DNA from: Drechslerella dactyloides
Taxonomy: Eukaryota; Ascomycota; Orbiliomycetes; Orbiliales; Orbiliaceae
Length of the DNA stretch: 64,000 bases
Assembly (NCBI GenBank): GCA_020064725.1
Contig: JAGTWJ010000007.1
Coordinates: 1,736,001 to 1,800,000 of the forward strand
Direction: 5' to 3'
A program made the translations under genes and the position numbers. The notes under the pieces are model-generated. The model searched no databases. It worked only from the letters and a program-made list of their open reading frames with translations, and was not told the DNA's origin. This document shows positions 22,464 through 33,651 of this stretch, piece after piece. Positions within the stretch are counted from its first letter, which is position 1, and every line of letters begins with the position of its first letter.

Positions 22464-24277
22464 ATGGCGCAGCAAAAAGCTGCTCTGAGCTTCGATTTGG
22501 TAGCGAAATGTTCAGTACGTAAAGCTTATCGATATTCAGTATACCTTGGATGTTGAATCAAGACTAAGCATTACCAAAGATATCAAGGGCGCGTGCATCG
22601 ACCATGACATTGCCCCATGGCCCAGTGGAGTTACCAATGTTTATGCCGGTAGCTACTCAAGCCAGTCTCAAGGGACTTACACCCGAACAGCTGGAGTCGC
22701 TGGGATGTCGGTTATGCTTGAACAATACATATCATCTGTAGGATCATGCTCTTCCTGAGTCACGGAGCTCGATGCTTGGAACAATCAGCTCACATCACGG
22801 TAATGATAGCGGTCTTAAGCCCGGACAGGCTACGCTAGATGCTGTCGGCGGGGCACATAGACTTCAGTCATGGAATCACAACATTCTTACAGGTATAACT
22901 GCTATTTCATTCGAGCACATCTTGGTACTTTATGCTAATAACATGATAACTACTGATAGACAGTGGTGGGTTGGTCAAACCGTCGTTGCTCGAATCCAGT
23001 TACTATGAACAGCATACCAATTTATAATAATAGATTTCAGATGGTATCGCTACTCAAGCTTGCCAAGGTGACCGAAGAAGGTGTCAAGTTTCTCAGCCCT
23101 CACGACGGGACGCCAATGTAGGATTGCCCATACCAGGCATTGGATATGGTCTTGGAGGTCCACGCTAACACTTACGAGGCTTTTGACCCCCGAGCATTCA
23201 ATGTCCTTGCAAAATAGCATAGGATCCGACATTATAATGCAGCTGGACGATGTCATTGCCACAACTTCACCTGACGAGGAGCGGATAAAAGAAGCTATGC
23301 ACCGCTCGGTTCGATGGCTGGACCGCTGCATCAAGGCGCACAAGTATCCCGAGAAGCAGAACCTGTTCTGTATCATCCAAGGCGGCCTCAACCTCGATCT
23401 CCGACGGGAATGCGTGAAGGAAATGGTCCAAAGAGACACTCCGGGTATCGCTATTGGCGGCTTGAGCGGAGGCGAGGAAAAGGCAAAGTATTGCGCGGTG
23501 TATGAGTACTCGAATCCCTTACGTCCTGGCGATCTGTATATCTAACAGCAGATACAGCGTAAGGACCTGCACGGAAATGCTGCCCGACCTAAAGCCGAGA
23601 TACGTTATGGGAGTGGTAGGGCGCCAGATGATGAACGAATGCACCGATTGATAAACACTGACGCAGGTTATGGAAATAGGGCTACCCCGAAGACCTTGTA
23701 GTATCCGTTGCCCTCGGGGCAGATATGTTTGACTGCGTGTGGCCGACGAGAACGGCGGTAAGTGCATGCCCAGCACCCTCCATTGAGATTCACCCAAGTA
23801 ATATCCGACATGTAGCGTTTTGGGAATGCCATAACGTCGAGAGGGACGTTGAACCTGCGTCACGCATCGTACGCCGCCGACTTTTCCCCCGTCGACGAAG
23901 ACTGCGACTGTCTCTGCTGTCGGTCCCAGGCAGACGGCGGACTGGGTGTAACCAAGGCTTACATCCACCACCTAACCGGGAAAGAAACCGCAGGAGCTCA
24001 TGTGTACGTTGCCCCGTAACTGTCCCGCATGCCCGGTCTTGTGTCTGCGTGCTAAATTTATTTATCGGTCCTCTGCAGTCTGACGATGCACAACGTGTAC
24101 TACCTGTTGAACTTGATGGGGAACGCGCGGAAGGCCATCATAGCCGACGCGTACCCATCGTTCGTGAGGGATTTTTTCGGCAAGATCTATAACTTTAATA
24201 AAGCCGAGTACCCGGTCTGGGCGGTAGACGCACTAAAAACGGTGGGGATCGATCTAACGGCCGAGTCTTCGCCATGA
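22464..24277 (+). CDS. QTRT1: queuine tRNA-ribosyltransferase catalytic subunit
   Basis: Exchanges guanine 34 of GUN-anticodon tRNAs for queuine. Ten exons: 22464-22514, 22580-22737, 22810-22892, 22960-22969, 23034-23117, 23179-23499, 23558-23615, 23680-23757, 23816-24003, 24079-24277; 409 residues. Visible motifs: HGPVELPMFMPVATQASLKG, CLNNTYHLGLKPG, the catalytic DSGGFQ, IIQGG, AIGGLSGGE, nucleophile loop FDCVWPTRTA, and zinc ligands CDCLCC with a downstream HH. The DSGGFQ motif exists only if a 10-base exon is included. Exon phases agree throughout. Fungi do not make queuine, so the enzyme salvages queuine or queuosine from food or bacteria, as in fission yeast. The partner QTRT2 is not in the window. 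Confidence 0.93.
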
Positions 24278-24790
24278 CGGCACAACTCTATCTACGGACT
24301 ATGTGTATTGTAATGCCCAGCTAGATCGAGAGGATATAAATGATGCCATCTGTGCAATTGTAACACGCATCTGGAGTACTGCGCTGTGGCACTTCGATGA
24401 GAAATACGGTGGAGCGGAGCGAATCAAATTGCGTGCTCTGTACACAAGTCTGTTCCCTGGTCGTAGAGCTCTGCCCGGCAGGGCAATGATACCCCGCACT
24501 GACCGAAAAGCAGGACAGGGGTAGTTGGGAGGGGTAAGAGTAGTGGCTAGGCAGAGGGGTATCGACAGGCAGCTCCGGATGCAGGCAAGGCGGATGCAGT
24601 GCCTTTTTTACTGCCCCAATCGCTCCTTTTCCTTTCCTTCTTCTCTCTTTCTTTCTACATTCCGTCTTTCCATCTCGCCAGCTACTCTTTCTTCCATACT
24701 TACGTTCAAGCTTTCAAACTGACGGCCCTCAGACAATTCTCGAGAGCCTCGCTCCAGCTATCTCGATCGTTCCATACCACAATCAGAGCA
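24278..24790. other. intergenic and FKBP leader
   Basis: Contains a strong CT-rich promoter tract at about 24613-24700 and the FKBP leader. The last 72 bases are open in frame with FKBP and read like a mitochondrial presequence (see findings). Confidence 0.55.
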
Positions 24791-25481
24791 ATGGGTGTCA
24801 CAAGGGAAGTCACTAAGGAGGGCGACGGTACCCATTTCCCAAAGAAGGGTGACACGGTGACCATGCATTATACCGGCAGATTGACAGACGGCTCCAAGTA
24901 AGTCCAGCATCCCGTTTCCCATTCCATTTCACTCGGGAGAAAGAGCAGCTGTTCCAGAGCATCGATTATTAATTATTAACACGGACTGTCTGGCAATTCC
25001 ACCAGGTTTGATTCCTCTGTTGACCGCAACGATCCTTTCGTCACGAAAATTGGCGTCGGCATGGTCATTAAAGGTATGTACCGGGCTCGAAACGCATCAT
25101 CAGCCGAATCGCGATGTCCATGCACATGTTTGCGTACAGCTAGTTGCGGTCCGCTAGGCTAACGTCGAGGTACCTGCGCGCGTACAGGCTGGGATGAGGG
25201 TGTCCCTCAGATGTCGCTCGGCGAAAAGGCCAAGTTGACGATTACACCCGACTACGGTTACGGTGCCAAGTATGTTCTCGACTGACCAGCTCATCCATCT
25301 GTTACAGTCGAGCGGCATTTGCTGATATTCGTTGACCTTGCAGAGGAGCTGGAAGCGTTATTCCGCCTAACGCCACTTTGATCTTGTAAGTCGACACTAG
25401 ATCCAAAAACTCGCATTCGGGAGACGTAAACTAATACGAGTGGGTGCCTCTAGCGATGTCGAGCTCCTCAAGATCAATTAA
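24791..25481 (+). CDS. FPR1: FKBP12-type peptidyl-prolyl isomerase
   Basis: Cytosolic prolyl isomerase and FK506/rapamycin receptor. Exons 24791-24897, 25006-25073, 25188-25269, 25344-25385, 25454-25481; 108 residues, exactly the family length. Conserved residues of the binding pocket are visible: VTMHYTGRL, FDSSVDRNDPF, IGVGMVIKGWDEGV, MSLGEKAKLTITPDYGYG, IPPNATLIFDVELL. The annotated ATG (24791) gives the cytosolic protein. Immediately upstream, without a stop, the frame continues through Arg/Ser/Leu-rich codons ending RSFHTTIRA. No in-frame ATG precedes it, but CTG at 24719 has an A at -3. The gene follows QTRT1 in the same direction. Confidence 0.95.
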
Positions 25482-26371
25482 GGGTCTCCAGTTACCACAT
25501 ATGTAGTTTGGCTTTTGCTGCATGCGGTCAATGGCAACTGCATTTGTCCAAGTAGAACCTCAAAGACCGCCATGCGTGCATGTATACACTTACCGTCTTG
25601 GTGAACACGGCCAATTGATCAGCCCGCCTGCGCGGGTTTGCGGTCTATCTACCCATGGCAAACATGTATTTCAAGCTCGGGAGAGCAAACAGACAATGAA
25701 GCTTTTTGGTTGATCGCTTTCGCTTGTTACTTCTTATATATTGTAGCACCAGCAAACGTAGTAGTATAAATATCTTTCGTTCCAACTATCTTACACAGGA
25801 AAACCGCCTACATAGCCTGCCACCTCGAAATCATCCTCGGCCCTTTATCTTCCCCTCCTTCCGCGGAAAAAAAACGAGCACATCGGACAGAGCATATCAA
25901 GCCAGAGCTACCTCTGTTGGTTCAATTCAGGTATCCATCCGGAATCCGACGAATCTGTACAGAGAGAAAAAAAGGCCCAAGAGGCATTAAAAAGAAGTGA
26001 AGGGAGGCCGAGTGAGAAAAATACAAGAATATTAATGAGAAGAACAGGTCCCAAGGTTCAAAAATACTCAACGAAATGTATAAGGGTATGAAGTACATCG
26101 CCAGGAGAAAGAGAAAAGAAGAAGAAAAGAAGAGTAAAAAAAGAGGAATCGATACAAATGTATAGCATCGGCCAGAAGAAACAAAGGAAATTTTTCGGTT
26201 CGAGATAGCTGCGTCATGTCTTGCCCCTCCAAAGGTGCCTGGAACGAAAGGGTATATGAAAGAAAAGAAAAGAAAAAAGGTCAAGTCAGAAAGAAGCCCT
26301 ACGGGAGGCGTTATAGACATAAGGCAAATTGGGATAGTTCGATGACATTGCGGTCGTCAACTTTGAGCAGC
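25482..26371. other. convergent 3' flanks of FKBP and MSB2
   Basis: A-rich, stop-rich sequence containing the 3' ends of two converging genes. The purine-rich part at 25960-26290 is probably the MSB2 3' UTR read from the other strand. No gene recognised. Confidence 0.5.
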
Positions 26372-28930
26372 TCAATCCCAACCCAGCGAATTCTCAGACA
26401 TCATGGGGGCTGAAATCTGTCCCCTCGCACTATTCTTGCTTCCCTTGCTTCCGCGTTTATCGCTACCGACCGGTGTTGTCCTTCCGCCATTGTTGAAGAA
26501 GTGGGTGCTCATGATCGGCGACAGTGCACCGGAGGAGCGGAAGTCGGACATCGGTGGCTCGATGCCACCCCCATCAAGAGACTGCGATCGTCGATGGCTC
26601 AGTCTCTTGCTGCGGTAGCGCTTGGCGAGGAAGTACATGGCGACACCATAGAGAGCAGCAGCACCAACGGAAGCGACGCCAATGGTAACCTGCTTCGGTG
26701 TTACTGGGTTCCTGTTACCTCCATCGGTGCTGTAGGGATCGGCACCGTCTTCCTGGTTGGCGTTAGAAGTGCTGGTAGCCTGGCTTCCATCAACAATGTT
26801 GTCACCGGTTCGGACCCAGTCGGGAGCATTGGGGTCGCCGCTGCCCGATCCGCTACCCCCATTGGATGGGGCAAGCGCCACATTTTGGCCAGGGATAAGC
26901 GGAATAGATGGATCAATCAGGCCCATCAAGGTCCTGACGTTCGGGTCCGCAGGGTTGTACATCGCCGATGTGGGAACGTGAATATCCGTTTGCAGCTTGG
27001 GGAATAAATCACTTGGAATATACATCAGAGCCAATGTGATGATATAATCCAGACCTTCGGGCTGGAGGGGCTGCAGAGTGTGCATGGAGAACTGATCGGA
27101 CGGACCACCGCCGAGGCCACCAGAAAGACCTTGGGGAAGGTAGCTGCAAATCTGAGCCGCGGTTGAAAGATGATCGGAAACGAATTGATAATTCAACTGA
27201 CGAGTGAACCCGATTTGAATAAGCGTGGAATTGGCAGGCTCCGGGGGAACACCATTGGGAGGAGTGATAGCTTCCGGGACACCAGTAGGCAAAGAGGTCT
27301 CCGTAGCAAGTGCGGCATCGTTCGAACCCGTGGTAGCCGACGTCTGGATGACGAGTCCCGAACCCCACCAGAAGCTGGAAGTAGGAGATGTGGTGGCTGG
27401 TTCTGGGGCCGGAGTTGGGGGGGCTGAGGACGAGCCCGAAGTCGAGGTGGGTGCGCTATCTCCGGGAACAGTGAGGTCTGTCGTCGGGTCAATCTTGTTC
27501 ACTGGGATCGATGTTGTAGTATCCGGTGGCGGCACCAGAGCAACAGTTGAGTTTGCAGGCAGAGAGGTTGGCAAAACAACGGCTGTGTCTGTTCCGGTCG
27601 TTGGCAAGTCGGTGGTGACCGGAGCGCTGGTAACCGGAACGCTGGTATCTGTCGGAGGAAGTGTGATTCCTGTATTCGTCGGCGGCAGATCCGTGATGAT
27701 ACTGGTCGGTGCAGTAGTGTTGGCTGGGATATCGGTTGATTGGATAGGGGTGGGCGGGATATCCGTGGGGATGTCAGTTGGGGACTCCGTTGGAGACTCA
27801 GTCGGGGACTCCGTTCGGACATCCGTGGGGGGCACTGATGTATCAACCGTGGTCGGATCTGCAGTCGTAGTCGGGTCCGCAGGGGGGTCAGAGATGATAT
27901 CAGTGGGGACGTCCGTCGGAGCGAAAGTTGTCGTCGGGATAGTAGCATTCGAGGGAACCGAAGTGGAATCGACGTCAGTAGGAGAAAGAATGCTGGACAG
28001 GATCTGATCCAGCCCCCCAGTCGAAGTGGGCCGGGGAGCATCAGTAGTCGTATCGGCGGTACTTGATGCCGAATCAGCCACCCGGGCACTTGTGGTCGGT
28101 TCAGCCTCCGTCGAGGTAGGCTCAGCGCTGCTACTCGACTCGTCTCCTCCAAGGATCGAAGTAACTATGTCACCGATCTGGATGCCCGAGCTGGAGCTGG
28201 ATTCAGCCGACGACGTTGAAGATACGGACTCAGAAGTCGAGCTCGAAGTATCCACAGGGATTGCCGGCTGGACTGGGACAGAAGGAGTGTTGAGAGTGGT
28301 AGCGACACCCGACGTCATCGTTGCCGATGGCCCCGTGGGAGATGTCGTAGGCGCATCCGTTGTCGAAGCGGGTTCGCTCGAAGTGTCGGTTGGCTTATCT
28401 CCATTTGAATCGGAGGACGTGTTGTCAAGAGTGGGAGCACCTCTGTTCGCCGAAGAAGTTGTCGACGGAGTATCATCGGTCGTCGTGTTCTGTCTGGAGT
28501 TCCCGTTTCCGATGTTCCCGCTCCCGCTCCCAAGCTTCTCGTCGTTGTTACGGCTGGGTGGCGTTGTGGTAGGATCTGCCTCGGGGGCGGACGTAGAAGA
28601 GCGGGTGGTGGGGGTAGTAGTAGTGGATGCCAGAATATCGGACTGGATCGACGAAAGGATGTCATCGAGATTGATTGTCGAGCTCGTAGTCTTTACCTCA
28701 GAAGTGGTCGACGACTCCTCGCTCGAAGTTGTGGAGGATGAGGTTGTGAGCGTCGTGCTGTTCGCTACGGGAGCTTGACGTTTGAGGGCGAGCCTCTGGA
28801 TCTCAGCGACATCTGCGGCCGCTGGAGCACGCTGATGGATGTGAGGATGAGGCCTGGCATGGGCGAAGGCAAGAGTTGGCGCAAGAAGCGGAAAAAGACA
28901 GACAAAGAAAGAAGCGGTGGAGCGCTTCAT
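26372..28930 (-). CDS. MSB2: MSB2-like signalling mucin
   Basis: Single-pass mucin sensor that feeds the Cdc42/MAP-kinase filamentation and osmosensing pathways. One exon, 852 residues from the ATG at 28930. A cleavable signal peptide is clear (SFFVCLFPLLAPTLAFA). Residues about 60-545 are Ser/Thr/Pro-rich and repetitive (TESP repeats, PTDIPTDIPP), suited to O-glycosylation. A Cys-poor conserved extracellular domain follows: IQIGFTRQLNYQFVSDH, ICSYLPQGL, IHVPTSAMYNP. One membrane span lies near residues 745-768 (VTIGVASVGAAALYGVAMYF), then a basic cytosolic tail of about 85 residues with KRYRSKRLSHRRS. In the opposite frame the repetitive DNA gives a long Val/Gly-rich open frame that is only a shadow. 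The upstream intergenic region is unusually long. Confidence 0.87.
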   Translation of the reverse strand: MKRSTASFFVCLFPLLAPTLAFAHARPHPHIHQRAPAAADVAEIQRLALKRQAPVANSTTLTTSSSTTSSEESSTTSEVKTTSSTINLDDILSSIQSDILASTTTTPTTRSSTSAPEADPTTTPPSRNNDEKLGSGSGNIGNGNSRQNTTTDDTPSTTSSANRGAPTLDNTSSDSNGDKPTDTSSEPASTTDAPTTSPTGPSATMTSGVATTLNTPSVPVQPAIPVDTSSSTSESVSSTSSAESSSSSGIQIGDIVTSILGGDESSSSAEPTSTEAEPTTSARVADSASSTADTTTDAPRPTSTGGLDQILSSILSPTDVDSTSVPSNATIPTTTFAPTDVPTDIISDPPADPTTTADPTTVDTSVPPTDVRTESPTESPTESPTDIPTDIPPTPIQSTDIPANTTAPTSIITDLPPTNTGITLPPTDTSVPVTSAPVTTDLPTTGTDTAVVLPTSLPANSTVALVPPPDTTTSIPVNKIDPTTDLTVPGDSAPTSTSGSSSAPPTPAPEPATTSPTSSFWWGSGLVIQTSATTGSNDAALATETSLPTGVPEAITPPNGVPPEPANSTLIQIGFTRQLNYQFVSDHLSTAAQICSYLPQGLSGGLGGGPSDQFSMHTLQPLQPEGLDYIITLALMYIPSDLFPKLQTDIHVPTSAMYNPADPNVRTLMGLIDPSIPLIPGQNVALAPSNGGSGSGSGDPNAPDWVRTGDNIVDGSQATSTSNANQEDGADPYSTDGGNRNPVTPKQVTIGVASVGAAALYGVAMYFLAKRYRSKRLSHRRSQSLDGGGIEPPMSDFRSSGALSPIMSTHFFNNGGRTTPVGSDKRGSKGSKNSARGQISAPMMSENSLGWD

Positions 28931-31900
28931 GTTGAGCAAACTAATCACAAAGGCTAATGCGCGCGACGGATTGGGTAAGCATGAGCAACCATAATGCAGT
29001 GCATTGCCAAATTGAGGCAGGGGCGCGCGCGACTGACATACCAGATAGGATTATAGCTTCAGGACATTAAAGAGATCCAATGTTCTGCGGGCGCCTTGTG
29101 AACGGGTGTCGATAGAAGAGAAGGCGGGGCCTGATGTCAACTGTGGTGATGATTGTTCCTGTCAGCGAGAGCCCGCGGGGCGAATATAACGATGAAGGCA
29201 TGATGCAGCAAAGGGATTGAAGAGATGACGACGACTAGGCGCGAAGACCTTGAAGGGGCACGGATGAAAGAATGAAAGCAAGCTCTGTGAATGGCGGGCA
29301 TACCAGAACAGGCGTTCGCGTGGGCAATGGAGAATGGGGGTATCGCGGCGACAAATTCTCAGCGTCTCAGGAATCCGAGTCGGCTAGAAGTCGATTCGGT
29401 CAGGGACAGTCTGATGGATTCCGGACGTCATGGAGAGCGGGCTGAGGCGGGGATTGTATTTGACTGATTGATGGTGGTGGCTACGAACCTGTGAAAGATG
29501 ATGGTATGTGGTAGAGGAGAAGGGGTCCTTGAAGACCGATGAGGCTGACTGGCTGGCTGTTGGTGATGTTGTTGATGACGGCTGTTTTGAAAACGAGTGG
29601 ACGGCAGAGGACTACAGCTCTACCAGGAAACCTCAACGGGCGACTAAGGAGCGACGATTCGAAAAGGAAGGAACGAGTGACTGCTCAACGAGCGAACGAA
29701 CGAAAGCAAAAGAATCGGAGTCAAAGGAGTGACGATGAAGAAGCCTGGATTTCTCCCAGCAGCAGAGGCAACGGAGCGGATACGAATCCAACCGCGATCT
29801 ATCCTGTCGACCAGCGTCAGTCTTTTAAGAGTCCACGACCGTAATCATCATTATCACCATCTCGAGCGTCAGCATCGCATCTGCGAAGGGCAGTCCTGTG
29901 TCTATGTATGTCTCTTGCTCCGAGCTCGTCTCCCTGGGCGCCCAAGGTCGCATCGGTGTCGAATTGGGAATAGTGGGCCCGCCGTCTGGATGTCGAATCC
30001 CGTTCCCGACGGCTGTGGGTTCAATCGAGTGGCCCAGCCAAGAGCCTGGTGGAGGGCGCCTGCCGGTGATATATCCGCCTTCCTCGAACGTGTTCCTGAG
30101 CCAGCATGTCGGTCGGTTTATTGCCTTCTTCCTTGCGCTTTCCTTCCTCCAACAGAATTCGCTCCTGCTAGTCCCTCTTCCTGGCAGCCGGACTGTCGGA
30201 TCCTGCAAGCATTCGAGCGCCTTCCGAGTGGGGTGATAGGGAGGGCGAGAGAAGGAGAGACCGACAGGCACGATAGGGGCAAGTTATAGCGCGGGTTCGC
30301 GTGGAATGAAGAGGCATCGCTACCGCATGGCATGCGGATGGTAGTCGGATTGGATTCCCAGGGAGACAGACAGAGAGATCGATTATATCATGACCGATAG
30401 AGCAAGAGACAGACTGACGGACGGCTGACGGGCTGACACACACACACAGGGCGAATGCACACTCGAACGAGATGGCGATGGTAGGATTATGCGAGGGGGT
30501 GGATGTGAGGGAGTGTTCATCTTACCTTTGGAGAAAGAATTGACCAAGGCCAGCAGCTAGCTACCTGCAGTCGACAGAGAGGATGGCGATAGCAGAGGAA
30601 GGGAGGGCGGACGAAGGGTACATATGCGAAAGGAGGAGAGGGTCCAAGAAAACAAAGGAAGCGCAGGAGGGGAGAAGCGTGAAGGTGGGCGCCTTTGCTT
30701 TTGCCGCCTGGAAGCAGTCTAGGCTAGACTTCCACTGCGCTGCTATAGCGCGGCCGTGCTAATTATATTACTATGGAGTAACTTATAGGGCACTTTTAAT
30801 TCTAATTAAAAAACAGAGACAAGATCGCGAGCGCGGAGAGAGAGAGAGAGATTGAGCGTGCGTGTGAGGATATGTATGTAAGTAGCAGTCGAGCACAAGC
30901 TGGATGCGGGTATAGCATCTCCTGCACTAAGTATTGTGATTGTCGAGGCGGCGGCGGACGACGAGGAGCAGAAGCAGAAGCAGAAGCAGGAGGAGGAGGA
31001 GCAGCTGCAGCGCGCACCGCCAATTAGAAGTCGACGAGCAATAAGACTGCGGCTAAGACCCGGGCTAAAAAGCCGTGCGAGATGCAGAAACAGAATTAGA
31101 ACTGGCCATCCATTTGCCCAGTGCAGGCAGGCCTGCGTGGAGACAGACACTCGCATATACACGTACGCACACGCAGATGTATGCATGCCACGGACGAAGG
31201 AAGGAAGGAACGAATGAACGAAAATAAGAAAACATGCATACGAGCGAGAGAAAGGAAAAAAAAAAAAAACAGACACCTCTGCGAGCGCGCCATTAATTTC
31301 GGCGAGGGGTCTAAACCTGCCGGGCCTGTCCCAGTTGGCTAACCGTATCCACCTCGCAGCTCCTCAATTAACTAACGTTGGAGGGAGGAGAAGCGCTGTT
31401 GTCCGGAAATTACACAGGCCGTAGTTACAAGTAGACAATAACAAGCACACAAAGCCGGTAAACTCGGCCAAGGGGACAGATCCCGAGAGAGCGAGAAGGG
31501 GAAGAAAAAAGGGGCGCTGCAGCCTCAGGGCCACCCAAGCCAGCTCGACCGCGCCCCCCCGGCTGGTGTTGATTGCGAGAATGATCACGAATCTCTCTCG
31601 CCATGGTGGTCAAAATTTTTTCTCGCATGTCCAAGTGCGGACGACCTGCGGCGGCGGCGACGTCGCTACCTATGATGCGATACCGATTAAATCTGGCAAC
31701 GGCGATGGCGTCGGCGGAAATGCATCTTTACTGCAGACAGACTGCGCTTTCCATGCAGGAACGCACGCCCTTTTTTGCGCTCGTCTCTTGCTCTCCGTGT
31801 CCGTCTGACCCTATTTTTTTTCTTTTCTGCCTGGGCTGCTTCACATCCGAGACAGACATGAGTGAAAGAGAAGCGGGCTGTGTGGCCCGCGAAGGGCAAC

Positions 31901-33651
31901 TTTGGGCAAATTGGGCTCCACCCCCTGCAGGGCCCGCAGTGTCCTTGCATTAGCCCGTTTGAGAATGCCTGTCCATCCCGCCTTTTGCGCAAGCAGGAAA
32001 AAATTGAATGGCATCGCCTTCGAGCCTGGAATGGGACAGAATGTTAGCTCGAATTCGGCTCGCAGGCTGCATCTCTTTTATCGAGAGCAATCAGCCGTCG
32101 TTTTAATTCATATCGGGGGAGGGGTGGTGAGGCTCAAGATTGTGTGCATGCATGCAAGATGTAATATCCACGCACACACCTACTTGGTAGTTAGTCTGTG
32201 TATCGCCGCCGTTCGTTAATGAGGGGACTCTCGGACGCAAACAGGATAGATCGCACTGACTGACTCGGTCTCCTGATAGCGTGCATCTGCGCACGAAAAC
32301 CCGGTTGACGGTACGAAGCGGACTAAGTATAACTTGTACATCCCCTGTGCGAGTCTGCACTTGTACATGTAGACTAGTAGCAAAAAATTAGCTGCAAACC
32401 GTTGAGCCGTCCACCGTCATCTCACTCGTTAGGCGCAGGCCAGACCAGGCCCGGGCGCGAGGACGAGTGTGAGCGCATGAACCCAAGCAGGATGATGCGA
32501 ATCGCCCGGCCAACTCGAGCGAGTCCGGAGAGGACAGAAGATCTCTCAAGACCGCCAGCTGTGCCTGAGGGGAGACGTGGCCAATTGCAGAATGGAGATG
32601 GGCTCGCTTTGCCGCGCCAACAGAGCCTATACGCCGCGCGTTAAGTCAGCGTCCACGCAGACGGACAGCCAGACCGGCAGTATGCATAGAAGGAGCGCAT
32701 GGAAGGAAAGATATATCCAATCCCGTAATCGCAGTAATAAAATGACCAAATCAGGAACCAGTTGGCAACGTACCACGAGATCGGTTGCACGAACGGCACT
32801 TGCAAATGCATCCCAGATACGGATAATCCAAATAGAGCCCGCAGCAGCCCGTCGCGTCGACGCCAAGGCCCGGCCACAGTCATGTTACCCGAGCAGGCCT
32901 CCAGCGGCCGACCCAATCAGGAGGCCGAGCCCGCAAGCGGCGGGGGCGTGATGTCAGGTCGCGGTAGCCGGAGTCGGGCGCTGGCAGCGGTCGGCCGATT
33001 CCCGAGGTTGAAGGCAGCAAAAGTGAGCTGTGGTTGGCGTGATCGTGTGATTTCGACACCAGAGCTGAGATTATGTAACGGCCTGGGCGAAAAGTTCTTC
33101 CGCGGCGAGGTGAAAAACGGCTCTCGCGGGCCTGCCCTCTCGAGGGTTCCTTCAAAGCTATCCCATCCTACGATGCCGGTCGCTTCGAGACATCTTGATG
33201 TCATCATATCTATTGGGTTCCTTGGATCTGGATATCTGGTACGCCGGCCGTTCCAGGCCTCGATCTCGATCTCGCACCGCGCCCAGCCGCCTCGGCCACC
33301 GCGCACTACTGCCGGGCACCAGGCCCTAAAGACCGTCCGCCTTTAGCTCTGACGTTACGCTACGTTACATGGAGCACAAAGAGTGCACTAAGGCTACATA
33401 CTTAAACCTGCCACCAACCTTGCCTTTCCGGAGTCTCTTTCGAATTTTAAATTGATCATTCGCGATCGCGATCGGTCAATCGAATTTGCCTTCCAAGACG
33501 ACCTCCTTCCGCCCACAACAACGGCGAGGCCAGTCACCAAAATCCAACAGGCCCACCTTTTGCCGCTTCCACAACACCAACAGCTGCAACGCCAGCCCGT
33601 CGACACCAGCCAACCAGCGGCTATCACCACCTTCGTCCAGCTTCGCCCACC
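28931..33651. other. 4.7 kb gene-poor region upstream of MSB2 and AFG1
   Basis: No family motif, splice-supported frame or RNA gene was found over 4.7 kb. From about 29480 to 31500 the plus strand is purine-rich, so the minus strand is CT-rich, as in promoters and leaders of minus-strand genes. Short repeats occur: CA at 30435-30448, GA at 30836-30852, GAAGCA/GGA at 30970-31002 and an A-run at 31255-31270. The AFG1 side (32400-33650) is GC-rich. It probably holds the regulatory region and a long leader of MSB2. Confidence 0.5.
30836..31002. repeat. simple-sequence tracts (GA and AGCAGA/GGA)
   Basis: A GA dinucleotide run at 30836-30852 and a trinucleotide-like tract of gcagaa units passing into gga units at 30966-31002. 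Low-complexity DNA inside the MSB2 upstream region. Confidence 0.7.

Noticed and set aside
27225..28007. Val/Gly/Thr-rich open frame opposite MSB2
   Set aside because: It mirrors the Ser/Thr/Pro codons of the mucin; no ATG context or motif of its own.
30806..31276. Cys/Ser/Phe-rich minus-strand open frame in the MSB2 upstream region
   Set aside because: Made of simple repeats (CT and TGC units); no conserved pattern.
32762..33346. 195-codon plus-strand open frame before AFG1
   Set aside because: Starts with TTG, GC-rich low-stop sequence, no family motif; treated as AFG1 promoter.
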